Source: Campylobacter sp. CCS1377 (GTDB lineage Bacteria > Campylobacterota > Campylobacteria > Campylobacterales > Campylobacteraceae). Taken from it: DNA of 64,000 nucleotides. Made by a program: the position numbers and the translations under genes. This document shows positions 37,978 through 48,892 of this stretch, in pieces. Numbering within the stretch: the first letter of the stretch is position 1; every line of letters begins with the position of its first letter. The notes under the pieces were generated by a model. It made no database searches and was not told the DNA's origin. It was given only the letters and a program-made list of their open reading frames with translations. The stretch covers positions 496,001 through 560,000 of the forward strand of contig NZ_CP155620.1 in assembly GCF_040008265.1 (NCBI RefSeq), in the 5' to 3' direction.

Positions 37978-38130
37978 CTACTTTGATATATCTTGTATCT
38001 CTCCTTCGACTCTTTTTAATCGCTGAAATTTTTTAAAATCTTTTGTATCTGTGATTAGTTGTATTACAAAATCATTTTTATAAAATAAAAAACTAATCAT
38101 ATAGATGAACTCATAAATATAGTTTGTCAT
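37978..38130 (-). CDS. Possible 50-residue protein downstream of nusA
   Basis: A minus-strand ORF starts six bases after the nusA stop. It encodes a hydrophobic N-terminal part (YIYEFIYMISFLFY) and a charged end (KKFQRLKRVEGEIQDISK). No clear RBS. It could be a real small gene co-transcribed with nusA or a remnant; evidence is weak. Confidence 0.25.
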   Translation of the reverse strand: MTNYIYEFIYMISFLFYKNDFVIQLITDTKDFKKFQRLKRVEGEIQDISK

Positions 38131-38136
38131 ATTTAT

Positions 38137-39228
38137 TTAATTTTTAAACAAATCCTGTAAATTCTTAAAGACTTCATTTTGTGAGTTATCGCTGCTTTGA
38201 ATTTTGTTTTCGTTTAATTCTATTTCATAGCCTGTAAGCATCGAAGCTAGGCGAATATTAATACCATTTTTGCCGATAGCTTTGCTTTTTTGTTCGCTGT
38301 TTAAGGTTGCAATGGCTTTTTTATCTTCAATTTGCACTGAGCTAATGATTGCAGGTGCTAGAGCTCTTGAAATAAGCAAAGCATCTTCGTTGCAGTACTC
38401 AATACAATCTATATTTTCTCCATGAAGCTCCCCACTTACGGCATTTATTCTCACCCCTTTAACACCAACTGTCGAACCTATGGCATCTATGTTGGGATTA
38501 TTGCTCATTAGGACGATTTTTGCTCTCTCTCCCGGAATTCTTGCACTAGCACAAATTTTGACAAAACCATCTTTAATTTCTGGGACTTCAGATTCAAGTA
38601 GGGCTTCTAAAAATTTTGGACTAGTCCTGCTTAATTCTATTTTTATACCCGAGTTTTTATCTCTATATACGCGTCTGATGACTGATTTTACTACATCTCC
38701 TACCTTAAATTTTTCACCTTTGATACGATTTTTTCTTGGTAAAAAGGCACGCAATTCATCGATTTCTATAAAGGTATTTTCTTCGCTATCCACGCGCACC
38801 ACGCTTCCAAATACCATTTTTCCACACATTTTTTGATATTTTTCAAAAATTGTTTCTTCAAGTAATTTTTGAATGTTATATTCAAGTTCTTTATGTAAAG
38901 TATTTGCAGCGGTTCTGCCTAAATTTTCTAAAGAGCATTCATAGGTTAATTCATCGCCGATTTCAACCTCGCTTGCTTCTTGTTTTGCCTTGCTTAAAGA
39001 AATAAAACTTTCATTGTTTTCATTTTGCAATCTTTCATCATTGTCATCAATAACGGTAATTTTTTGATAAAGTTGTAAATTCTTAGGATCGACAAAAAAA
39101 TCATAATTTTCTCCATATATTTTTTTTGCCGTATTTGTCAAAGCTTTGATAACCTTCTCTTTGACATTTTCTAAGGGTAAATTTTTTTCATTGGCAATAG
39201 ATTCTATAATATCTGCAATTTTTTCCAT
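38137..39228 (-). CDS. nusA: Transcription termination/antitermination factor NusA
   Basis: NusA binds RNA polymerase and modulates pausing and termination. Start at ATG 39228 (MEKIADIIESIANE, 363 residues) chosen over an upstream extension because it fits the family start and the preceding AAAGG. N-terminal domain 1-125, S1 domain about 135-200 (GSVVRVDSEENTFIEIDELRAFLPRKN), KH1/KH2 with VGVKGVRINAVSGELHGENIDC and SKAIGKNGINIRLAS. TATAAT on the minus strand lies at 39282-39277. Confidence 0.94.
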   Translation of the reverse strand: MEKIADIIESIANEKNLPLENVKEKVIKALTNTAKKIYGENYDFFVDPKNLQLYQKITVIDDNDERLQNENNESFISLSKAKQEASEVEIGDELTYECSLENLGRTAANTLHKELEYNIQKLLEETIFEKYQKMCGKMVFGSVVRVDSEENTFIEIDELRAFLPRKNRIKGEKFKVGDVVKSVIRRVYRDKNSGIKIELSRTSPKFLEALLESEVPEIKDGFVKICASARIPGERAKIVLMSNNPNIDAIGSTVGVKGVRINAVSGELHGENIDCIEYCNEDALLISRALAPAIISSVQIEDKKAIATLNSEQKSKAIGKNGINIRLASMLTGYEIELNENKIQSSDNSQNEVFKNLQDLFKN

Positions 39229-39276
39229 AACATTAAAACCTTTTGTTTTTGGGATTTTCAAAGATTGAAGACTAAA

Positions 39277-39282
39277 ATTATA
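39277..39282 (-). promoter_or_regulatory. -10 box of nusA
   Basis: ATTATA on plus, TATAAT on minus, 49 bases upstream of the chosen nusA ATG and divergent from the next gene. Confidence 0.5.
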
Positions 39283-39361
39283 ATAAAATAAGCCTTTTAA
39301 TAAGTTTAATTAAATGTAAAATTTGATAAAATTGCAGATTTTAATATATTAAGGAAAAATC

Positions 39362-39604
39362 ATGGAGTTGAAATTAGCAAGAACTTTAGTAAATGAAAAG
39401 CCAAAAAGTATTGGTTTGGATAAAATTGAGGCAGCGGTGGAGCAAGAAGGACAAAAGTTTTTTTATTTTGACAAAGATAATTCGCATAAACAGTTAATTG
39501 CTTTAATAGAACATTTTGAAAAAAAAGGTTTGTGTGTTTATCATAGAACAATTAGATATGGACTTGATGATGGAGATTTTATGTATGAGGTGCATATTCT
39601 TTGA
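39362..39604 (+). CDS. Conserved hypothetical protein before miaB
   Basis: 80 residues, no signal or membrane segment; compact alpha/beta pattern ([46 protein letters not shown]). RBS TTAAGGAAAAATC. Same position as Cj0459c beside miaB from memory. The stop overlaps the TTG start of miaB, suggesting coupling; function unknown. Confidence 0.8.
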   Translation: MELKLARTLVNEKPKSIGLDKIEAAVEQEGQKFFYFDKDNSHKQLIALIEHFEKKGLCVYHRTIRYGLDDGDFMYEVHIL

Positions 39605-40899
39605 GCAAGAAACTTTTTATTCAAACTTTGGGTTGTGCGATGAATGTAAGGGATTCAGAGCACATGATTGCAGAGCTTACTCAAAAAGAAAATTACTCTT
39701 TAACGCAAGATATTAAAGATGCAGACTTGATTTTAATCAATACTTGTTCGGTGCGTGAAAAACCTGTTCATAAGCTTTTTTCTGAAGTGGGTGCTTTTGA
39801 TAAGGTAAAAAAAGCAGGAGCAAAAATTGGAGTTTGCGGTTGTACGGCTTCGCATTTAGGTAAGGAAATTTTTAAGCGTGCACCAAGTGTGGATTTTGTT
39901 TTGGGTGCGCGTAATATTTCAAAAATAACAAAGGCCATTCATACTCCAAAATTCTTGGGTGTAGATATTGATTATGATGAAAGTGATTTTGCTTTTGCGG
40001 ATTTTAGAAATAGTCTTTATAAAACTTATATTAATATTTCCATAGGTTGTGATAAGCACTGCACTTATTGTATAGTTCCGCACACTAGAGGTGATGAAAT
40101 TTCTATACCTTTTAGTATTATTTTTAATGAGGCTAAAAAAGCCGTAGAAAAAGGTGCAAAGGAGATTTTTTTACTTGGGCAAAATGTAAATAATTATGGA
40201 AAAAGATTTTCAAATTCGCATGAAAAGATGGATTTTTCAGATTTATTGGAGCGTTTAAGTGAGATAGAAGGCTTAGAACGCATTCGTTTTACTAGTCCAC
40301 ATCCTTTGCATATGGATGATAAATTTTTAGATGTTTTTTCAAAAAATCCTAAAATTTGTAAATCAATGCATATGCCTTTACAAAGCGGATCAAGTGAAAT
40401 TTTAAAGGCTATGAAAAGAGGCTATACGAAAGAATGGTATTTAGATCGTGCATTAAAACTTCGTTCTTTATGTCCTAAAGTAAGCATTTCTACGGATATC
40501 ATTGTTGCTTTTCCGGGTGAAAATGAAAAAGATTTTGAAGATACAATGGATGTGATTGAGAAAGTGCGTTTTGAGCAAATTTTTTCTTTTAAATACTCCA
40601 AACGCCCTTTAACAAAGGCTGCTACTATGCCAAATCAAATTCCTGATGATATTGCTTCCTTAAGACTAACATATTTGCAAGAAAGACACACGCAAATTTT
40701 AGATGAAATTATGCCAAAACAAGAAGGTAAAGAATTTGAAGTGTTGTTTGAAGAATTGCGTGCTGATGGGGCTGTGGCAGGTAGAACGGATAATAATTTT
40801 TTAGTGCAAGTTAAAGGCAGTGAGGAATTATTGGGTAAAATTTGCAAAGTAAAAATTGCAAATGCAAAGCGTATGGTGCTGTATGGGGAAATCATTTAA
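39601..40899 (+). CDS. miaB: tRNA-2-methylthio-N6-isopentenyladenosine methylthiotransferase MiaB
   Basis: MiaB adds a methylthio group to i6A37 of tRNAs, using two 4Fe-4S clusters. The 432 residues hold the N-terminal cysteines ([20 protein letters not shown]), the radical SAM motif [15 protein letters not shown] and a C-terminal TRAM domain. The start is TTG, overlapping the preceding stop. Reads into the LPLAT-like gene. Confidence 0.95.
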   Translation: MSKKLFIQTLGCAMNVRDSEHMIAELTQKENYSLTQDIKDADLILINTCSVREKPVHKLFSEVGAFDKVKKAGAKIGVCGCTASHLGKEIFKRAPSVDFVLGARNISKITKAIHTPKFLGVDIDYDESDFAFADFRNSLYKTYINISIGCDKHCTYCIVPHTRGDEISIPFSIIFNEAKKAVEKGAKEIFLLGQNVNNYGKRFSNSHEKMDFSDLLERLSEIEGLERIRFTSPHPLHMDDKFLDVFSKNPKICKSMHMPLQSGSSEILKAMKRGYTKEWYLDRALKLRSLCPKVSISTDIIVAFPGENEKDFEDTMDVIEKVRFEQIFSFKYSKRPLTKAATMPNQIPDDIASLRLTYLQERHTQILDEIMPKQEGKEFEVLFEELRADGAVAGRTDNNFLVQVKGSEELLGKICKVKIANAKRMVLYGEII

Positions 40900-41518
40900 A
40901 TATTCATTTTTAGCCTTTGGAATTTATATTTTACAATGGCTAATTTTTCTAACTTGCAAGAAAGAGTATTTGGGACAAAAACTCGATGATACCCCTTTTG
41001 TGATTTTATTTTGGCATGGTAGATTGGCTTTGATGCCTTTTGCATTTAGGTATTTTGAAAAAAAAGGTAAAAAAGCTTATGTGATGATTTCTCATCATAA
41101 AGATGGGGATTTGATTGCAAAAAATATAGAATTTTTTAAAATAAATACTATCAGAGGAAGCTCTTCAAAAGGAGCTATTTCAGCCTTAAGGGAGGCTTTT
41201 AAAGTTTTGGATAAAAAAGACGATGTAGTTATTACTCCCGATGGTCCTCGTGGGCCTTATCATAGTATTGCAGATGGTTGTATTGCTTTAGCGCAAAAAT
41301 GTAAAGTGAAGATTTTATTGCTTAATTATGAAGCAAGTGCGTATTGGGAATTTAAAAGCTGGGATAGGATGATTTTGCCTAAGCCTTTTAGTAAGATTGT
41401 TTATAGAATTTCAGAGCCTATAGAAGTGGAAAATTTGGATATTGACGAGGCTAAAAAAAGAATTCAGACAAATTTTGATATGATGTATCAAATGGATGGT
41501 TTCAAAAATAAGGAATAA
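40883..41518 (+). CDS. DUF374 lysophospholipid acyltransferase-like protein
   Basis: 211 residues from the ATG at 40883, which overlaps the miaB end by 17 bases. [14 protein letters not shown] and [14 protein letters not shown] with [17 protein letters not shown] and [17 protein letters not shown] match the DUF374 branch of the acyltransferase superfamily (His and Asp replacing the HX4D box, and the DGPRGP glycerophosphate loop). One N-terminal membrane anchor. Probably acylates a lipid A or phospholipid intermediate; substrate unknown. Confidence 0.85.
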   Translation: MGKSFKYSFLAFGIYILQWLIFLTCKKEYLGQKLDDTPFVILFWHGRLALMPFAFRYFEKKGKKAYVMISHHKDGDLIAKNIEFFKINTIRGSSSKGAISALREAFKVLDKKDDVVITPDGPRGPYHSIADGCIALAQKCKVKILLLNYEASAYWEFKSWDRMILPKPFSKIVYRISEPIEVENLDIDEAKKRIQTNFDMMYQMDGFKNKE

Positions 41519-41520
41519 AA

Positions 41521-42450
41521 ATGTTTTTTTCTCTAAGAAGATTTATGCACCAATTATTAATATGTGTTATTTTGGAAGAAAGAAATAACATTGTCCGCAC
41601 CCATAGTGTCAAAAATGGTCAAATTATAGAAATGGATGAAAAAACTTTTGATTCCCAAGATAGATTAATAGCTTATATTCAAAGTCTTATAAAAAATACG
41701 CAGCTTTATTATATTTCTGTGTTTTTTTCAGATGTATCGCAAGGGATATTTTTGGAAAGTATTCATAATACAAATAAGCAAAATGAAATGAAAAATATTC
41801 AGTATTTAAATATAGAAAATATGCAAATTTACGCTTCTTTAAAAAGCATAGAACAGTATAAAAAAATATTTACTGGCGGAGGGGTGGATTTTATATTTTC
41901 ACCTTTTGCTTTATTGCATTATTGTGTTAAAAAAGAAAAAATTTTAAATAAAGATTTGATAACTCTTTGTATTTATAAGCATAGTGATTGTATTGCTGTG
42001 GTTATTTTTAAAGCAAATAAAGTGGTATTTGGAAGTTTTTTTGAAACTCGTATGAAAGAATTTCCAGAAATTATTTCTGATGATAAAAATGAAGCCATAG
42101 AAGAAGGCTTAGAATTTAGTATTGATGAAGAGTATGATGTAAAAGAGCTCGATAGTATGCTTAAGGATAAGTTGGAGCATTTAGAGGAGCAACAACAAAA
42201 CGAAAAGCTTGAAGATTTTGGAAATGATATGGTGGTTTGTCGTTATATTATTTCTAGCATAGAAGAATTTTATAATAATCCTAACTATAAGAGTAATTTT
42301 ATTGATGAATTTGTGATTTTTGATAATGAAAATATTTCAAAAGCCACTTTAGAATATATAGAAAATGAAATTTTTCTCACTCCTCAGGTGATTAAAGTTG
42401 ATACTTTAGAGTTGATGAATGAGCTTATGCGTAAGGAGCTTAAGATATGA
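41521..42450 (+). CDS. Cytoplasmic protein, PilM-like position in a three-gene set
   Basis: 309 residues without signal peptide. No confident domain by eye. The residues 120-190 pattern (FIFSPFALLHYCVK, LITLCIYKHSDCIAVVIFKANKVVFGSFFETRM) is reminiscent of actin-like PilM/ComA ATPases where a strand-turn-strand follows the hydrophobic core. An acidic stretch at 195-235 interrupts it. The following two genes overlap it and have single membrane helices with coiled coils, the PilN/PilO layout. Same order as Cj0456c-0454c from memory. Confidence 0.6.
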   Translation: MFFSLRRFMHQLLICVILEERNNIVRTHSVKNGQIIEMDEKTFDSQDRLIAYIQSLIKNTQLYYISVFFSDVSQGIFLESIHNTNKQNEMKNIQYLNIENMQIYASLKSIEQYKKIFTGGGVDFIFSPFALLHYCVKKEKILNKDLITLCIYKHSDCIAVVIFKANKVVFGSFFETRMKEFPEIISDDKNEAIEEGLEFSIDEEYDVKELDSMLKDKLEHLEEQQQNEKLEDFGNDMVVCRYIISSIEEFYNNPNYKSNFIDEFVIFDNENISKATLEYIENEIFLTPQVIKVDTLELMNELMRKELKI

Positions 42451-42983
42451 CTTATAGTTTTGTAAAACCGAAAATTAAACCAGTTTTTAGCTTATTTTTA
42501 AGAATTTGGATGGTATTTTTTTTCTTTGGAGCGGGATTTATTGTATTTATTTATTTATTTATTTATATTAAAACCAGTTTTATCTTATCAAATATAGAGC
42601 AAAAAAAACAAGAATTAATCACCATACAAAATTCCATCGATGAGAATGAAAAATTATTTGTTTTATTGAGTGATCAAAAGGGTTTGGCATTAAGTATTAA
42701 TGGTAAAGAAGGGGATAATGAAAAATTGCGTTATGATATTGCTAACCTTTTTGATTTGATTGTCAAAACTAACGGAATTAAACTTGATGAGCTTAATATC
42801 AATCGTCATTATTTAAGACTTAGTGGAATTACTCCCACTAAAGAAATGTTTTCTTTGTTGATAGAAACTCCATTAAAAAGTGTATTTGATGAGAGTAAAA
42901 CAAGTTTTTATCGTTTGAAAAATGGTTGGTATAGATTTGTTAGCGTTAATGAAGAAACTATAAGGTTAGATAATGAAAGATAA
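42447..42983 (+). CDS. Bitopic inner-membrane protein, PilN-like architecture
   Basis: 178 residues: short cytoplasmic N-terminus, one membrane helix (residues 12-40, IWMVFFFFGAGFIVFIYLFIYI), a coiled coil (48-75, SNIEQKKQELITIQNSIDENEK) and a small periplasmic alpha/beta domain (KTNGIKLDELNINRHYLRLSGITPTKEM). The architecture fits PilN/GspL-like proteins. ATGA overlaps at both ends. Confidence 0.6.
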   Translation: MTYSFVKPKIKPVFSLFLRIWMVFFFFGAGFIVFIYLFIYIKTSFILSNIEQKKQELITIQNSIDENEKLFVLLSDQKGLALSINGKEGDNEKLRYDIANLFDLIVKTNGIKLDELNINRHYLRLSGITPTKEMFSLLIETPLKSVFDESKTSFYRLKNGWYRFVSVNEETIRLDNER

Positions 42984-43497
42984 GAGTTTAGAAGAATTAA
43001 ATTTTGTTAAGCTTGTTGCTTATGTTTTGAGCTTTATAGCATTGTGTTCTTTACTGATTGTTTTGTTGTTGTTACCTGCATTAAAAGATTATAAAATGGC
43101 TAATTATAAGTTAAATAATCAGCAAAAATTGAATGATAATTTTTTGGCGAAATTGCAAGTGAGTAAACAAAGAGTGGAAATATTAAAAGAGGAGAACAAT
43201 TTTACCTTAAATCAGTTTAATACAGCTTTTAATCAGCAAGATTTTATTGAATTTTTAAAGAATTATTTTCAAGATGTGCGTTTAAAAAAGGCACATGGAG
43301 TTGAAAGAGAGGCTTATTTGGTGGAAGAGCTTAATGTTAGTTCCACGATTGATAATCCTCAAATGCTTAATAAATTTTTTAAAGATTTAAATCAATACAA
43401 AAATGTTGCCAAAATCAGTTATCCTATAATTTTAAATGCTTCTGGAAATAAGATTGATGTGGAGTTTTTGGTAAAAATTTACTCCACGCAAAAATAA
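42973..43497 (+). CDS. Bitopic inner-membrane protein, PilO-like architecture
   Basis: 174 residues with one membrane helix (11-33, LVAYVLSFIALCSLLIVLLLLPA), a coiled coil (38-72) and a C-terminal ferredoxin-like domain (VEELNVSSTIDNPQMLNKFFKDLNQY), as in PilO/GspM. Starts inside the previous gene and ends flush against the convergent lipoprotein gene. Presumed function in pseudopilus assembly is inferred from architecture only. Confidence 0.6.
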   Translation: MKDKSLEELNFVKLVAYVLSFIALCSLLIVLLLLPALKDYKMANYKLNNQQKLNDNFLAKLQVSKQRVEILKEENNFTLNQFNTAFNQQDFIEFLKNYFQDVRLKKAHGVEREAYLVEELNVSSTIDNPQMLNKFFKDLNQYKNVAKISYPIILNASGNKIDVEFLVKIYSTQK

Positions 43498-44403
43498 TTA
43501 TTCAAAGATTAAAATATCGCTTGTATTTTTATCCATTTGTGGAATGGTGCTGTTGTTATTCTCTGGAATTTGTTTTTGTAAATCTAAAGGATTTTGCAAG
43601 GTTTTATCCTCTTGAATTTCGTTAAATTCCAAAGGTGTAAATTCATTAAATTCCAAATTTTTACTTGTGTTATTATCAAGCGTTTGTGTAGGTGTTGGCA
43701 TTGAGGTGGCTTGAGGCATTTTATTATATAAGGTATCGAGTGTATTTTTGTAAAAGGTTAAAAAGGTTTTATCAATTTCAAAAGCAGGTTTTTCTAAGCC
43801 TCTATTTAGTTGTGTTGGAACGGTGCTAATGGTTGTTTTAAATATATTAACTCCCTCGCCACTTTTGATAGGATATACAAGATGTATGGAGGAATCCAAA
43901 TTAGTATTAGAGCTAAATTCTGTGTAATTTTGTGCGTTAGTGTTATCGACAAAGTCTATTTTTGCCTTAAAACTAAGACTAAGTGTTGAATTTACAGATT
44001 CTCCATTGAGCCAGGTGCTTGATTTTTCGATATTATCTTCTTGTATAAAAACGATAATTTTACCTTTTAGAGAATAGGGTGCATTTGAAGTGTTGTCTAT
44101 TTTATAACCTTTAAGTGCCAATATAGTTTTAATTTGTTCTTCTGTATTTTGTTTTAGAAGCTCAATTTCTTTGTCTAATCTGATTTTTAATATAGAATTT
44201 TGGAAATAATCTGAATAATTATTATTTTGCTCTATTTCTATTGTGCTAAAATTAATAGTGATATTGCTTTGCGGTGTTGTTATTTGTGTTGGTGTTAAGG
44301 GTTTGAAATTAGGCAAAGAAACATTAATAAACTGTGAGCTTGTATTGCTACAGGATATAAGTAAAAATGCGGCAGCGCTTGAAAGTAAAATTTTTTTCAT
44401 CAT
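43498..44403 (-). CDS. Lipoprotein, possibly HpaA-like
   Basis: 301 residues with lipobox FLLISC (Cys18 counting from MMKK). The central domain (residues 50-220) has the pattern of Helicobacter HpaA-type lipoproteins (EEQIKTILALKGYKI, YSLKGKIIVFIQED). The C-terminal 60 residues are Pro/Asn/Thr-rich with a near-repeat (LEFNEFTP, LEFNEIQE). Two ATG codons in tandem at 44403 and 44400. Stop codons of this and the convergent gene abut with no space. Confidence 0.65.
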   Translation of the reverse strand: MMKKILLSSAAAFLLISCSNTSSQFINVSLPNFKPLTPTQITTPQSNITINFSTIEIEQNNNYSDYFQNSILKIRLDKEIELLKQNTEEQIKTILALKGYKIDNTSNAPYSLKGKIIVFIQEDNIEKSSTWLNGESVNSTLSLSFKAKIDFVDNTNAQNYTEFSSNTNLDSSIHLVYPIKSGEGVNIFKTTISTVPTQLNRGLEKPAFEIDKTFLTFYKNTLDTLYNKMPQATSMPTPTQTLDNNTSKNLEFNEFTPLEFNEIQEDKTLQNPLDLQKQIPENNNSTIPQMDKNTSDILIFE

Positions 44404-44499
44404 TGACCTTTTATACTGAAAATTAAAATTTTAATTATAGCAAGATTAAAGTTTTTTTGATATATTTTTACTCTTTATACCCAAAATTAGGACTTTTTT

Positions 44500-45327
44500 A
44501 TGATACAAAATTGGCAAAATATTTATTCTGAATTTAATGTAGTGGCTTTTACTTTGTTTGATTTTAAGGTCTATTGGTATGGAATTATGTATGTATTGGC
44601 CTTACTTGTAGCTTTATTTATAGCAAAATATTTTGTAAAAAAAGATCAATTTGATATTTCAAATACAATGTTGGATAATTACTTTATTTGGGTTGAAATA
44701 GGTGTTATTTTAGGAGCAAGACTTGGTTATATTCTAATTTATGATGCAAATACTTTATGGTATTTAACTCATCCTTGGCAAATTTTTAATCCTTATATTA
44801 ACGGAGAATTTGTTGGAATTCGTGGAATGAGCTATCATGGAGCTATTGTGGGTTTTTTAGTGGCAACTCTTTTGTTTTGCAAAAAATATAAACAAAATGT
44901 ATGGAAATATCTTGATTTGGTAGCTTTAAGTGTTCCTATTGGTTATATTTTTGGAAGAATTGGAAATTTTTTAAATCAAGAACTTTTTGGACGCGTAACT
45001 GATGTGCCTTGGGGAATTTATGTAGATGGAATTTTAAGACACCCTTCGCAACTTTACGAGGCATTTTTAGAGGGTTTTGTGGTATTTTTGATAGTATATT
45101 TTTTCAGAAAAATACAAAAAAGACAAGGAGAATTGATCGCGGTTTATGCTATGGCTTATTCTTTAGCACGCTTTTTATGTGAATTTTATCGTGAGCCTGA
45201 TTTTGGTATAGGATTTGTTGTTTTGGGTTTGAGTATGGGACAGATTTTGAGTTTGCTAATGTTTGTAGCAAGTTTGTTGTTGTTTGTAAGCCTAAAAAGG
45301 ACAAATAATGTTTTTAAAAAAAAATAA
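44500..45327 (+). CDS. lgt: Prolipoprotein diacylglyceryl transferase
   Basis: Lgt attaches diacylglycerol to the lipobox cysteine of prelipoproteins, such as FlgP, MapA and the lipoprotein next door. The 275 residues form about seven membrane helices. [18 protein letters not shown] is the family signature and [11 protein letters not shown] contains the conserved His. Ends very basic ([10 protein letters not shown]). Confidence 0.94.
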   Translation: MIQNWQNIYSEFNVVAFTLFDFKVYWYGIMYVLALLVALFIAKYFVKKDQFDISNTMLDNYFIWVEIGVILGARLGYILIYDANTLWYLTHPWQIFNPYINGEFVGIRGMSYHGAIVGFLVATLLFCKKYKQNVWKYLDLVALSVPIGYIFGRIGNFLNQELFGRVTDVPWGIYVDGILRHPSQLYEAFLEGFVVFLIVYFFRKIQKRQGELIAVYAMAYSLARFLCEFYREPDFGIGFVVLGLSMGQILSLLMFVASLLLFVSLKRTNNVFKKK

Positions 45328-45339
45328 AGACTTTCATAT

Positions 45340-45345
45340 TATAAT
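45340..45345 (+). promoter_or_regulatory. -10 box of frdCAB
   Basis: TATAAT 36 bases before frdC, followed by RBS AAAAGGAGAGG. Confidence 0.6.
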
Positions 45346-45380
45346 GCTATATCGAAATTTTTAATTTAAAAGGAGAGGTA

Positions 45381-46169
45381 ATGAGTGAGCTTATCGAAGG
45401 TTATCTAGGTAAGAGCATTGAAGGCAAAAAAAGCAAGATGCCTGCGAAACTGGATTTTATCCAGAGTGCTTCTGGTCTTTTTTTAGGGCTTTTTATGTGG
45501 GTGCATATGATATTTGTATCTACGATTTTGGTGAGTGAAGAGTTTTTTAATTCTGTGGTGCATTTTTTGGAATTAAAATTTGTTTATGATAATCCAGTGA
45601 TGAGCTATATCACCTCATTTTTGGCCGCCTGTGTTTTGATTATTTTTATTGTTCATGCAGGGCTTGCGATGAGAAAATTTCCTATTAATTTTCGTCAATT
45701 TCAACTTTTAAGAACTCATAGTAAAACTATGAAACATGGCGATACTTCACTTTGGTGGGTTCAAGCTTTTACAGGTTTTGTTATGTTTTTCTTGGGATCT
45801 GCACACTTGATTTTTATCATCACAAATGCAGATAAAATCAGTGGTGATATGTCAGGCGAGAGAGTGGTAAGCCATTTTATGTGGTTGTTTTATGTGGTTT
45901 TATTGATTTGTGTTGAATTACATGGAAGTATTGGGCTTTATAGACTTTGTGTAAAATGGGGCTGGTTTGAGGGTAAAAATGCCAAAGAAAGTCGTAAAAA
46001 ACTTAAAACTGCTAAATGGGTTATCAGTGTATTTTTCTTAGTGCTAGGTGTATTAAGTCTTGCGGCTTTTGCAAAAATTGGTTATGAAAATTATCAAAAT
46101 CAGCAAAATCAAACAACTGCAATGATAAAAAACTACAATGGAGCAAGTTATGAATATACAATACAGTGA
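45381..46169 (+). CDS. frdC: Fumarate reductase cytochrome b subunit FrdC
   Basis: The dihaem membrane anchor of menaquinol:fumarate reductase. It has 262 residues and five membrane helices; the histidines in [26 protein letters not shown] and ELHGSIGLY are the haem ligand candidates of the Wolinella-type enzyme. The C-terminus overlaps frdA by 20 bases. Menaquinol supply links to mqnA. Confidence 0.95.
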   Translation: MSELIEGYLGKSIEGKKSKMPAKLDFIQSASGLFLGLFMWVHMIFVSTILVSEEFFNSVVHFLELKFVYDNPVMSYITSFLAACVLIIFIVHAGLAMRKFPINFRQFQLLRTHSKTMKHGDTSLWWVQAFTGFVMFFLGSAHLIFIITNADKISGDMSGERVVSHFMWLFYVVLLICVELHGSIGLYRLCVKWGWFEGKNAKESRKKLKTAKWVISVFFLVLGVLSLAAFAKIGYENYQNQQNQTTAMIKNYNGASYEYTIQ

Positions 46170-48141
46170 TGCTTTAGTAATAGGTGGCGGTTTAGCAGGT
46201 CTTAGAGCTGCTATTGAGGTTGCAAAAAGCGGTCAAAGTGTAACGCTTTTAAGTATTTGTCCGGTAAAAAGATCTCACTCAGCTGCGGTGCAAGGTGGTA
46301 TGCAAGCAAGTTTGGGAAATGGTGCTAAAGGAGAAGGTGATAATGAAGATCTCCACTTCGCAGATACAGTTAAAGGAAGTGACTGGGGCTGTGATCAAGA
46401 AGTAGCAAGGATGTTTGCACAAACCGCTCCTAAAGCTGTGCGTGAGCTTGCAGCTTGGGGTGTGCCTTGGACTAGGGTAAAAAAAGGTGAAAGAACGGTT
46501 GTAATCAATGCGCAAAAAACAACCATTAAAGAAAGAGATGAGGCACACGGACTTATTAACGCTCGTGATTTTGGCGGAACAAAAAAATGGAGAACTTGTT
46601 TTATAGCTGATGCAACAGGACACTGTATGCTTTATGGCGTGGCAAATGAAGCAATTAAACACCAAGTAAAAATCATCGATAGAATGGAAGCAGTAAGAAT
46701 CATTCATGATGGTAAAAAATGTTTAGGTGTTATTGCAAGGGATTTAACTAACGGACAATTAATTGCTTATGTGGCAAGGGGAACTATGATAGCGACAGGT
46801 GGCTATGGTAGAATTTATAAACAAACCACTAATGCGGTTATTTGTGAGGGAACAGGTGCGGCCATTGCTCTTGAGACAGGACTTTGCAGACTTTCAAATA
46901 TGGAAGCAGTGCAGTTTCATCCAACTCCTATTGTGCCAAGTGGAATTTTACTTACTGAAGGTTGTCGTGGTGATGGTGGTATTTTGCGTGATGTGGATGG
47001 ATATCGTTTTATGCCAGATTATGAACCAGAGAAAAAAGAACTTGCAAGCCGTGATGTCGTAAGTCGTAGAATGATGGAGCATATTCGCAAAGGTAAAGGT
47101 GTAAAAAGTCCTTATGGAGATCACTTATGGCTTGATATTTCAATTCTTGGTCGTGCGCATGTAGAAAAAAATCTTCGTGATGTTCAAGATATTTGTAAAA
47201 CTTTTAATGGTATCGATCCAGCTGATGAAGGTCCAAAAGGTTGGGCACCGGTTTTACCTATGCAGCATTATTCTATGGGTGGAATCAGAACAAAACCAAC
47301 GGGCGAAAGTCAATGGCTAGATGGTCTTTTTGCTTGTGGTGAAGCAGCTTGCTGGGATATGCACGGCTTTAATCGTTTGGGCGGAAATTCATGTGCTGAA
47401 ACTGTTGTTGCAGGTATGATAGTGGGAGATTATTTTGCAGATTATTGTAAAAATAATGGCGAAATCATTGATACTAATATCGTAAAAGACTTTTTGTCAA
47501 AAGAATACCAATATTTAAAATCATTAACCGACAAAGAAGGCAAACATAATGTTTTTGAAATCAAAAACAGAATGAAAGAAATCATGTGGGATAAAGTGGC
47601 TATCTTTAGAACAGGCGAAGGCTTAAAAGAAGCTGTAGATGAGCTTGAAAAACTTTATAAAGATGCACAAGATGTAAAAGTACACTGCAAAGAACTTGAC
47701 TGCGCTAATCCAGAATTGGAAGAAGCTTATAGAGTTCCAAGAATGCTTAAAATAGCTCTTTGTGTGGCTTATGGAGCACTACTTAGAACTGAAAGCCGTG
47801 GGGCACATTATAGAGAAGATTATCCAAAAAGAGATGATTTAAATTGGATGAAAAGAACGCTTACTTATTGGGTTGAAGGTGAAACTTTACCAAGAGTTGA
47901 GTATGCGGATTTAGATATTATGAAAATGGAAATGCCGCCAGCATTCCGCGGATACGGTGCCAAAGGAAATATCATAGAAAATCCTTTAAGTGAAAAGCGC
48001 CAAGCAGAAGTGGATGCGATTCGTGAAAAAATGGAGGCAGAAGGCAAGAGTCGTCATGAAATTCAACACGCTTTAATGCCTTATGAGTTGCAACCAAAAT
48101 ACAAAGCATTAAACCAAAGAATAGGAGTTGATTATGAGTAG
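46150..48141 (+). CDS. frdA: Fumarate reductase flavoprotein subunit FrdA
   Basis: FAD-carrying catalytic subunit reducing fumarate to succinate (and able to run in reverse). ATG 46150 chosen, with GGAGCAAG upstream, giving 663 residues from [20 protein letters not shown]. The FAD-linking histidine is in [12 protein letters not shown]; active-site elements [12 protein letters not shown] and the Arg of [22 protein letters not shown] type blocks are present. Overlaps frdC and frdB. Confidence 0.97.
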   Translation: MNIQYSDALVIGGGLAGLRAAIEVAKSGQSVTLLSICPVKRSHSAAVQGGMQASLGNGAKGEGDNEDLHFADTVKGSDWGCDQEVARMFAQTAPKAVRELAAWGVPWTRVKKGERTVVINAQKTTIKERDEAHGLINARDFGGTKKWRTCFIADATGHCMLYGVANEAIKHQVKIIDRMEAVRIIHDGKKCLGVIARDLTNGQLIAYVARGTMIATGGYGRIYKQTTNAVICEGTGAAIALETGLCRLSNMEAVQFHPTPIVPSGILLTEGCRGDGGILRDVDGYRFMPDYEPEKKELASRDVVSRRMMEHIRKGKGVKSPYGDHLWLDISILGRAHVEKNLRDVQDICKTFNGIDPADEGPKGWAPVLPMQHYSMGGIRTKPTGESQWLDGLFACGEAACWDMHGFNRLGGNSCAETVVAGMIVGDYFADYCKNNGEIIDTNIVKDFLSKEYQYLKSLTDKEGKHNVFEIKNRMKEIMWDKVAIFRTGEGLKEAVDELEKLYKDAQDVKVHCKELDCANPELEEAYRVPRMLKIALCVAYGALLRTESRGAHYREDYPKRDDLNWMKRTLTYWVEGETLPRVEYADLDIMKMEMPPAFRGYGAKGNIIENPLSEKRQAEVDAIREKMEAEGKSRHEIQHALMPYELQPKYKALNQRIGVDYE

Positions 48142-48859
48142 AAAATTAACGATAAAGGCTTTTAAATATAATCCTTTAAGTAAAATTTCAAAACCACACT
48201 TTGTGACTTATGAGCTTGAAGAAACTCCTTTTATGACTATTTTTGTGTGTTTAACACAAATTAGAGAAAAAATGGATGCCGATCTTAGTTTTGACTTTGT
48301 GTGCCGTGCAGGGATTTGTGGATCGTGCGCTATGATGATTAATGGTGTGCCAAAACTGGCTTGTAAAACTTTGACTAAAGATTATCCTGATGGCGTGATT
48401 GAGCTTATGCCTATGCCAGCATTTAGACACATTAAAGATTTAAGCGTAAATACAGGCGAGTGGTTTGAAGATATGTGTAAGCGCGTAGAAAGCTGGGTGC
48501 ATAATGAAAAAGAAACTGATATTTCAAAAATCGAAGAACGCATCGAACCAGAAGTTGCCGATGAGACTTTTGAGCTTGATCGTTGTATAGAATGTGGAAT
48601 TTGTGTTGCCTCTTGTGCAACAAAACTTATGCGTCCAAATTTCATCGCAGCAACAGGACTTTTAAGAACAGCTAGATATTTGCAAGATCCACACGATCAT
48701 AGAAGTGTTGAAGATTTTTATGAATTAGTGGGTGATGATGATGGTGTGTTTGGATGTATGTCTTTGCTTGCTTGTGAAGATAATTGTCCTAAAAATCTAC
48801 CTTTACAAAGCAAAATTGCTTATATGAGAAGACAACTTGTCGCTCAAAAAAATAAATAA
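48134..48859 (+). CDS. frdB: Fumarate reductase iron-sulfur subunit FrdB
   Basis: 241 residues from ATG 48134, overlapping the frdA end by eight bases. Clusters: 2Fe-2S ligands in [21 protein letters not shown], 4Fe-4S in [11 protein letters not shown] and 3Fe-4S in [13 protein letters not shown]. It relays electrons from the haems of FrdC to FrdA. Confidence 0.97.
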   Translation: MSRKLTIKAFKYNPLSKISKPHFVTYELEETPFMTIFVCLTQIREKMDADLSFDFVCRAGICGSCAMMINGVPKLACKTLTKDYPDGVIELMPMPAFRHIKDLSVNTGEWFEDMCKRVESWVHNEKETDISKIEERIEPEVADETFELDRCIECGICVASCATKLMRPNFIAATGLLRTARYLQDPHDHRSVEDFYELVGDDDGVFGCMSLLACEDNCPKNLPLQSKIAYMRRQLVAQKNK

Positions 48860-48884
48860 AAAAAGCCCTTTTTGGGCTTTTTGG
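48860..48884 (+). terminator. Terminator of the frd operon
   Basis: AAAAAGCCC (48860-48868), TTTTT, GGGCTTTTT (48874-48882), directly after the frdB stop and just ahead of the next start codon. Confidence 0.9.
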
Positions 48885-48892
48885 ATCTTCAT

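Noticed and set aside
46279-46707. 142-codon minus-strand frame inside frdA
   Set aside because: Shadow of a strongly conserved gene; no start signals.
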